A stretch of DNA of 10,802 nt. It comes from an uncultured Collinsella sp. GTDB lineage: Bacteria; Actinomycetota; Coriobacteriia; Coriobacteriales; Coriobacteriaceae. The notes beneath the pieces were generated by a model. It saw only the letters and a program-made list of their open reading frames with translations. It did no database searches and had not been told where the DNA came from. The translations under genes and the position numbers were made by a program. Each line of letters starts with the position of its first letter. The first letter of the stretch is position 1. Below are positions 7,501 through 10,802 of this stretch, piece by piece. The stretch covers positions 1-10,802 of the forward strand of contig UQZH01000059.1 of NCBI GenBank assembly GCA_900545445.1, written 5' to 3'.

Positions 7501-7800
7501 AGTCGACGTAATGCCGTCGACGTCAAAATCGCCAAAGACGGCGATACGCTCGTGGTTGCGAATAGCACGCTCAACGCGGTCGGCGACGACCGCCATGCCC
7601 GGAATAACAAGCGGGTCCGCCCAGTCGCGATCGAGCGAAGGCGTCAAAAACAGCTGGCCTTCCTCGATGGATGTAATGCCGTGCGCAACCATAATGCGCG
7701 CCACCAGCCCGGGTATGCCCAGACCAGCCGAAAGCTCCTTTTCGAGCTCGGGATTTTGCTGAGCGACCGCCCAGCGATGCGTCGTCTTAAGCGATGACAT
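4513..7800 (-). CDS. recJ: RecJ single-strand DNA exonuclease fused to a RecQ-like superfamily 2 helicase
   Basis: The protein has 1095 residues from the ATG at 7800; stand-alone RecJ is about 550-800. Residues 1-570 are RecJ, the 5'-to-3' single-strand DNA exonuclease of recombination repair: GDFDVDG (90-96), DHH (172-174), ALGTVSDMMPL, LNAAGRM and the DHHA1 motif GGHAGAVG (418-425), then an OB-like region. After a linker (about 570-615) comes a complete SF2 helicase: Walker A GTGRGKS (647-653), DEAH (752-755), ATATAT, motif V FGEGVNLPD and motif VI QMSGRAGRDG (929-938). The helicase resembles RecQ, but it lacks the aromatic-rich loop after DEAH and I see no CxxC cysteines of the RecQ zinc site and no HRDC domain. 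About 150 C-terminal residues are unassigned. One chain could unwind and degrade DNA ends, replacing a RecJ-RecQ pair; this is inference. The upstream GTG at 7845 is less likely, having no ribosome binding site. rel follows after 15 bases. Confidence 0.92.
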   Translation of the reverse strand: MSSLKTTHRWAVAQQNPELEKELSAGLGIPGLVARIMVAHGITSIEEGQLFLTPSLDRDWADPLVIPGMAVVADRVERAIRNHERIAVFGDFDVDGITSTCLLTEALRSFGANVTPFIPHRFDEGYGLSRAALDRVNELAQPNLIVTVDNGIAAKEEVSYLESLGIDLVVTDHHEPSDQVPQGVPLTDPKLEDEGPSRELAGAGVALKLVQVLGERLGKPSYWRSLIEVAALGTVSDMMPLTPENRALVAEGIQQMRVTARPGYIALAALAKADLSTITADGLSFSLIPRLNAAGRMADPKLALDLLLARDPIEASALAAELEEINRQRREIEAELTRDAMAKVEETYDGGRAIVVGGEGWHEGVKGIVASRLTNRYHVPALLFSIEDGIARGSGRSVGKVNLFDAVERCSDLLIRRGGHAGAVGVTIEASKLDEFRRRLSAVLSELPADDFEDTDEVAATVDLSELNIETIEQISRLEPFGQGNKVPLLAAEGVTMCNRAVVGKTGEHMRFVATDGAASVPAIMFRVPQIDKLINCDSAVDLVFEAVAEHWQGRVKPKLMIKDVLVRDTAAPNIDDPACELRRGVQPADSGLRLESRKRETLAQLSYTELTRSLIHSFIGSNQPHRAQVEALDALADHQSVLAVMGTGRGKSLIFHVHAAREAVLRGRASIFVYPLRALVADQAYHLSSTMAALGIGVGVLTGETVEAARDDVFAGLASGRTGIVLTTPEFLSIHRDRFARSGRIGFVVIDEAHHAGLAKGGDRSAYLDMPDILKALGDPVVMAATATATAPVVAELARVLPITRTVVDETVRENLQLEDDRDLASRENRLVSIVATGEKTVIYVNSRDQSVALAKTLRKRVPDCATHIAFYNAGLARSDRRRVEEAFRDGSLSCIVSTSAFGEGVNLPDIRHVVLYHMPFGAIEFNQMSGRAGRDGQPAVIHLLYSSRDARINERLLDCYAPERDELVTLYRALQTMWRSNRGKTGDDSFCASDIDIAQMCLAIDARTPVDERSVESGLGIFEELGFCRVSGFDDTRRIAMAENPGRVQLSRSIRYLEGLRSRMEFTAFRSWALDSCASDMLAKVNRPIVPRA

Positions 7801-7852
7801 AGGCGCCCACCCCCGATAGGGGCAGGTCGCCGCGATACCTCTCACGGTTCAT
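7787..7852 (-). CDS. Possible 21-residue leader ORF overlapping the recJ start
   Basis: An ATG at 7852 preceded by AGAGGA (9-base gap) opens a frame of 21 codons beginning MNRERYRGDL and ending in TAA at 7789-7787, inside the first codons of recJ in another frame. Ribosomes finishing this frame would stop beside the recJ ATG (7800), the usual geometry of translational coupling. They would also open the hairpin at 7802-7831. No family is recognised, and the peptide may have no function of its own. A chance short ORF remains quite possible. Confidence 0.35.
   Translation of the reverse strand: MNRERYRGDLPLSGVGAYVIA
7802..7831 (-). promoter_or_regulatory. Hairpin enclosing the recJ ribosome binding site
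   Basis: On the minus strand GGCG-A-CC-TG-CCCC-TATC-GGGG-GT-GG-G-CGCC folds into an interrupted stem (4+2+4 pairs). It contains the only Shine-Dalgarno-like sequence of recJ (GGGGGTGGG) and ends one base before the ATG. When closed it would hide the binding site; translation through the overlapping leader ORF would open it. Confidence 0.45.
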
Positions 7853-7884
7853 AGCGATGAGTCCTCTGTGTATGCCCGCTTCGG

Positions 7885-7914
7885 CAGGCAGATCTGTTGA
7901 ACGGATTTATTATA
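7885..7914. promoter_or_regulatory. Overlapping -10 elements of divergent promoters
   Basis: The A/T-rich core TTTATTATACC carries TATAAT on the minus strand (7914-7909, perfect consensus) for recJ-rel and TATTAT on the plus strand (7908-7913, 5 of 6) for the transporter gene. Plus-strand CAGGCA at 7885-7890 is a partial -35 at 17 bases; the minus-strand -35 (GGCTCT, 7937-7932) is poor. The site lies about 57 bases before the leader ORF and 162 before the transporter start. It is the most A/T-rich point in this divergent gap. Confidence 0.5.
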
Positions 7915-7934
7915 CCGTGCGGCACGGACGCAGA

Positions 7935-7983
7935 GCCTCGCGGCACGCCCTGGTTTCGGTAAACGAGGCCGGTAATAGCCTCG
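7935..7983 (+). promoter_or_regulatory. Alternative hairpins in the transporter leader
   Basis: GCCTCG at 7935-7940 and again at 7978-7983 can each pair with CGAGGC at 7964-7969, giving two mutually exclusive 6-bp stems. They lie in the roughly 150-base untranslated leader predicted for the transporter gene. Also in this leader, the 11-mer GCACGGACGCA is repeated at 7922-7932 and 8005-8015. No known riboswitch is recognised. The stems are short and may be chance in GC-rich DNA. Confidence 0.3.
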
Positions 7984-8074
7984 AAATAATCGAGCGTTTC
8001 TGACGCACGGACGCATGCGAGCGTCTAGCATATCCATTCAAACGAGTTCGCGGATAAAGGGAGTCACGGGGCAT

Positions 8075-9073
8075 ATGAAGCAATGGGTTGGACTGGGAAA
8101 GTTCCTCGCGGGGCATATGCAGGTCATCGTTCCGATTTGCGTAACGCTCGGCGTGCTCTTTCCCCAGCAGATCGGAGTACTTAAGCCCATCGTTCCCGCC
8201 CTCTTCGCCTTTATGACGTTCCAAGGTGCGCTCAGCAACACCTTCCACCAGGTCGCTGAGGTGTTCCGCCGTCCCCTGCACCTGATTTTGGCGCTGCTCG
8301 TCTCGGCGGTGCTTATTCCCATAGCAGCCTATGCCATGGGATCGCTGTTCTTTGGCTCCAATCCCAACCTTGTCTGCGGCATCGTGCTCGAGTACAGCGT
8401 ACCCGTGGCGGTCACTGCCTTTATGTGGATTAGCATGTTCGGCGGCAACGGCCCGCTCGCGCTCACCATCATCCTGACGTCCTCGGTTATCTCGCCTGTG
8501 ACGATTCCGCTCACGCTGAAGCTCTTGCTGGGTGCCACCGTCTCGATCGATGTGCCGAGCATGATGCAGGACATGGCCTTTATGATCGCCATCCCCGCCG
8601 TGCTCGGCATCGTGATCAACGAGCTCACACGTGGATGGGGACACGAGAAGCTCTCCCCCGCGCTCTCGCCCGCCTGCAAGTTCATGATGATGGGCATTAT
8701 CGCCTCCAACTCCACCGCCATGAGCGAGTACGTCCTGCACATGAACGCGATGCGTCTGGAAGTCGCCCTCTTTATTTTGACCTTCGCCATCAGCGGCTTT
8801 GTCGTCGGTTTTCTGGTCGCCCGTGCGCTGCATCTGCCATATAGCGAGACGACTACCATGTGCTTTACCTGCGGCATGCGTAACATCTCTTCGGGCGCCG
8901 TCATCGCCACACAGTACTTTCCAGGCGAAGTCGTGTTTCCCGTCATGTGCGGAACGCTGTTTCAGCAGATACTCGCCTCGTTTATCGGGCATCTCTTTGA
9001 GCGTCTGACCGGCGAGGAGCGCGCCGCCCAGCGCAAGCGTGTCGAGGCCGGCCGCGACGCCATGGCGCGCTAG
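8075..9073 (+). CDS. Bile acid:sodium symporter (BASS/SBF) family transporter
   Basis: This is a 332-residue polytopic inner-membrane protein with about nine to ten hydrophobic segments. Two family features stand out: a mid-protein stretch LEYSVPVAV...GGNGPLALT...SPVTIPLTL resembling the first sodium-site region of the BASS fold, and the C-terminal signature GMRNISSGAVIATQYFP (267 onward). The family moves organic anions with sodium: bile acids, pantothenate, keto acids and others. Substrate cannot be assigned from sequence, and bile acid transport should not be assumed despite a likely gut host. The tail (ERLTGEERAAQRKR...) is charged and presumably cytoplasmic. The start at 8075 is preferred because AAAGGGAG lies 11 bases upstream and the protein then runs quickly into its first membrane segment; the in-frame ATG at 8015 has no ribosome binding site. 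It is transcribed divergently from recJ and converges on the next unit with only 30 bases between stop codons. Confidence 0.88.
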   Translation: MKQWVGLGKFLAGHMQVIVPICVTLGVLFPQQIGVLKPIVPALFAFMTFQGALSNTFHQVAEVFRRPLHLILALLVSAVLIPIAAYAMGSLFFGSNPNLVCGIVLEYSVPVAVTAFMWISMFGGNGPLALTIILTSSVISPVTIPLTLKLLLGATVSIDVPSMMQDMAFMIAIPAVLGIVINELTRGWGHEKLSPALSPACKFMMMGIIASNSTAMSEYVLHMNAMRLEVALFILTFAISGFVVGFLVARALHLPYSETTTMCFTCGMRNISSGAVIATQYFPGEVVFPVMCGTLFQQILASFIGHLFERLTGEERAAQRKRVEAGRDAMAR

Positions 9074-9103
9074 ACTGTCCGCATTACACGGGTGTTAATC
9101 TTG

Positions 9104-9901
9104 CTATACGAGCGTTTCCAGATGCGCACGCAAGCGCTCAGCATCGATATCGAGCGTTGTCTCGGCATTGACCTGGGCCAAACGATAGCCGACAAAGTAG
9201 GGCGAAACCACCCAACGCGGCAGCGCCTTGGCAATGGTCCGACCGCCCAGGTGATAGAAGAACAAGTTGTACGACTCTGCGCGACCACCGTGGTGCTCGT
9301 TCAGGATATAGCGCAGAGCCACCTGGATCGCATCGGCGAAGAGATCTGCCTCGGCTTGGTCTCTTGTGTCATCGCTGGCGGCGATTCCCTGCGGGGCTGA
9401 AACGTTGACCCCAAAGAACCCCATGATCGGTTCGGTTGAGATGTTGGCCGCGATTCTCCCCTGTTGCCAGACATTGATGCCTTCGAAATTGGCGGAAGTC
9501 AACGAAGCATAGCCGTCTTCCTGCTCCAAACCCACAATCTGCATGTGCGGATGAACGAGACTACCGCCCGAGAGAGGACCCTTGTTCTTGTACATGAGCA
9601 CGCTTCGATACTGCCGTGAATCGATCATCTGCTGCCAGCAATCCAGGGCAAACCTCATCACATGGTGGAGTTCATCTGGCTCATAGGTCACCAGGTCGGC
9701 ATCGTGATCGGCTGACTCGATCAGCACGGTTTGACGGGTGGCGCGCAGGGTTTTGAACTTATTCTCGAGCCAGATGCAGTCGCCGTCGCGCCGGATGATA
9801 TTGGCGAGTCCCTCGGTATCGCAAAAGGGGCACGCGGTGCCAGGGCGCCGGTTGTCGTCGGGCTTGCCGCTCGCCTGCTGAACGTCAAATACCAGCGCCA
9901 C
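9104..9901 (-). CDS. GalT/HIT-like protein, DUF4931 type
   Basis: This 265-residue protein resembles the DUF4931 branch of the HIT/galactose-1-phosphate uridylyltransferase superfamily. An N-terminal CPFC (Cys24, Cys27) is placed like the zinc cysteines of GalT. The LENKFKTL and TVLIESADHDADL segments match the nucleotide-binding part of the fold, and SLVHPHMQIVG (114-124) carries the catalytic-type H-x-H-x-Q motif (His117, His119, Gln121). It is shorter than true GalT (about 350). A nucleotidyl transferase or hydrolase acting on a sugar phosphate or dinucleotide is the reasonable expectation; substrate unknown. Translation starts at a GTG (9901) with GGAGG 8 bases upstream, inside the end of cutC. 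Only three bases separate the cutC stop from this start, so the two are cotranscribed and probably translationally coupled. It converges on the transporter gene. Confidence 0.8.
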   Translation of the reverse strand: MALVFDVQQASGKPDDNRRPGTACPFCDTEGLANIIRRDGDCIWLENKFKTLRATRQTVLIESADHDADLVTYEPDELHHVMRFALDCWQQMIDSRQYRSVLMYKNKGPLSGGSLVHPHMQIVGLEQEDGYASLTSANFEGINVWQQGRIAANISTEPIMGFFGVNVSAPQGIAASDDTRDQAEADLFADAIQVALRYILNEHHGGRAESYNLFFYHLGGRTIAKALPRWVVSPYFVGYRLAQVNAETTLDIDAERLRAHLETLV

Positions 9902-9904
9902 GGG

Positions 9905-10582
9905 TTACGCCTCCAGCGGCACGATCTTGGTGCCATGGAGCTCGGAGACGCCCAATGCCGCCGCCACGGTATCGCGGTTGGCCGTGGAAATGCCGCCGCC
10001 GGGAAGGATGGTCAGGCGGTCGCCCGCATACTCGACAAGACGCGATAGGTGCTCCAGATTGTCCTCGATCGGCGTTCCGGCAGCACCACCATGCGTCAGG
10101 ATACGCGTGATGCCGCAGTCGGCGAGTGTGTCGACGGCATCGAGCTGAGCCTCGGGCGAGAGCTGGTCAAACGCCATGTGGAAGGTGATGTCAAGGGACT
10201 CGCGCTTGCACTCCTCGGTCGCGCAGCCCGCGGCCATCACGAGGGCGCCCAACGTAAGCTCGTCGAGCGCCCAGCCGCCGGCACAAGGCTTGCAGCAGCC
10301 AAAGACCAAGCCATCGGCGCCGGCGCTCACGGCAAGACCCAAGTCCATCTCCATCATGCGCAGCTCGTCCTGGTTGTAGTGAAAGTCACCGCCACGCGGG
10401 CGAATCATGCACATCACTCGTGCGTCATGCTCGTGAGCATAGCTGACCGTAGCGCTGATAACACCAGCCGAGGGCGTAGTGCCACCGACGGCAAGGTTGT
10501 CGCACAGCTCGATGCGCTTTGCACCGGCATCGATAGCCGCCGGCACCCGCTCAAAGTTCTCGGCACAAAACTCGTACAGCAT
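9905..10582 (-). CDS. cutC: CutC family TIM-barrel protein
   Basis: This 225-residue protein is recognised from its conserved blocks: EFCAEN at the N-terminus, RIELCDNLAVGGTTPS (23-38), MIRPRGGDFHYN (59-70), GADGLVFG, ITFHMAFD (132-139), ILTHGG and LPGGGIS. CutC proteins are cytoplasmic TIM barrels first linked to copper homeostasis; the copper role has been questioned and the biochemical activity is not settled. Several cysteines (6, 27, 58, 96, 97, 100, 120, 125, 156) are present, more than in a typical barrel of this size, including CCKPC at 96-100. The start at 10582 is chosen because a GGGGG run lies 7 bases upstream and MLYEFCAEN is the normal N-terminus; an in-frame ATG at 10621 would add 13 unrelated residues. 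It is the first gene of a two-gene unit with the GalT-like protein, hinting at a shared metabolite rather than metal handling. Confidence 0.9.
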   Translation of the reverse strand: MLYEFCAENFERVPAAIDAGAKRIELCDNLAVGGTTPSAGVISATVSYAHEHDARVMCMIRPRGGDFHYNQDELRMMEMDLGLAVSAGADGLVFGCCKPCAGGWALDELTLGALVMAAGCATEECKRESLDITFHMAFDQLSPEAQLDAVDTLADCGITRILTHGGAAGTPIEDNLEHLSRLVEYAGDRLTILPGGGISTANRDTVAAALGVSELHGTKIVPLEA

Positions 10583-10640
10583 AGATAGACCCCCAGATGG
10601 CAAACGTTTTCCGATGGGCATTGTCGCACGCCCCCATGAA

Positions 10641-10705
10641 GTTGCGGTGGAATAGGGACTGTTTTGGCCTCTGAGGCTCCCATTTAGTCCCTATTCCACC
10701 GCAAC
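10641..10705. repeat. 20-bp perfect inverted repeat element (MITE/REP-like)
   Basis: Arms at 10641-10660 and 10686-10705 (GTTGCGGTGGAATAGGGACT and its exact complement) flank a 25-base centre that holds its own small palindrome, GCCTC-T-GAGGC. After a short imperfect stretch the pairing resumes outside with GCCCCC (10630-10635) and GGGGGC (10711-10716), giving an 87-base element. It lies between the divergent starts of cutC and the possible gene at 10758, where a terminator is not expected. There is no ORF inside. It looks like a non-autonomous mobile or REP-type repeat, though no second copy is present in the window. Confidence 0.75.
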
Positions 10706-10757
10706 ATAAGGGGGGCAGAACCAAAGTAACGCCGCAGGCAGAGGACGGACAGACACT

Positions 10758-10802
10758 ATGACCCAATCCGAGGGCACGGAAACGACAGGAGCCCCCGCTC
10801 GT
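10758..10802 (+). CDS. Possible 5' end of a gene, cut by the window edge
   Basis: An ATG at 10758 opens a frame (MTQSEGTETTGAPAR) that stays open for 15 codons to the window end. AGAGGA lies 13 bases upstream, further than ideal; GGAC at 8 bases is a weaker alternative. The residues are polar and carry no recognisable domain. The orientation, divergent from cutC, and the length of the gap favour a real start, but the evidence is thin. Confidence 0.4.
   Translation, partial: MTQSEGTETTGAPAR

Noticed and set aside
7910..8992. 360-codon minus-strand frame antisense to the transporter gene
   Set aside because: Extremely polar H/R/D/G-rich translation, as expected for the complement of a membrane protein gene.
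9074..9103. Bidirectional terminator between the convergent transporter and GalT-like genes
   Set aside because: Only a weak ACAC/GTGT pairing with a 2-base loop and no T-run; termination must lie within the genes or not be intrinsic.
10583..10621. cutC start at 10621
   Set aside because: The ATG at 10582 has a G-rich ribosome binding site at 7 bases and the normal CutC N-terminus; the extension is unrelated.

Overview
The window is about 60% GC and codes densely for ordinary chromosomal genes. Gene content and order (class II aldolase, a bifunctional Rel next to an unusually long RecJ, compact operons with purine-rich ribosome binding sites) suggest a gut actinobacterium of the Coriobacteriia, most likely Collinsella. 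This placement rests on recognition of protein style, not on any search. I see no tRNA, rRNA, CRISPR array, transposase, integrase or phage gene.

Layout from left to right. Positions 1-290 hold no gene, only three copies of a ~55-bp repeat. Copies 1 and 3 are identical, and the last copy is paired with an inverted partner to form a 35-bp-arm hairpin just past the 3' end of fba. fba (minus) encodes class II fructose-1,6-bisphosphate aldolase and has its own strong ribosome binding site. Next is a minus-strand operon read recJ-helicase fusion (7800-4513), rel (4497-2137), metallo-beta-lactamase-fold hydrolase (2052-1369). It joins single-strand DNA repair, the stringent-response alarmone enzyme and a glyoxalase-II-like hydrolase, a shortened form of the recJ-apt-rel-dtd neighbourhood known from Firmicutes. 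Its leader contains a possible 21-codon ORF overlapping the recJ start and a hairpin over the recJ ribosome binding site. Divergent from it, on the plus strand, is a bile acid:sodium symporter (BASS/SBF) family transporter (8075-9073), which converges on a two-gene minus-strand unit: cutC followed 3 bases later by a GalT/HIT-like protein (DUF4931 type). The right end holds a 20-bp perfect inverted repeat and the first 15 codons of a possible plus-strand gene.

Most of the window is housekeeping. The points most worth a second look are the RecJ fusion to a RecQ-like helicase lacking the RecQ zinc site, the repeat array with its terminal hairpin downstream of fba, the leader ORF/hairpin at the recJ start, the cutC/GalT-like pair, and the large inverted repeat at 10641-10705. 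No clearly new multi-gene system is visible.
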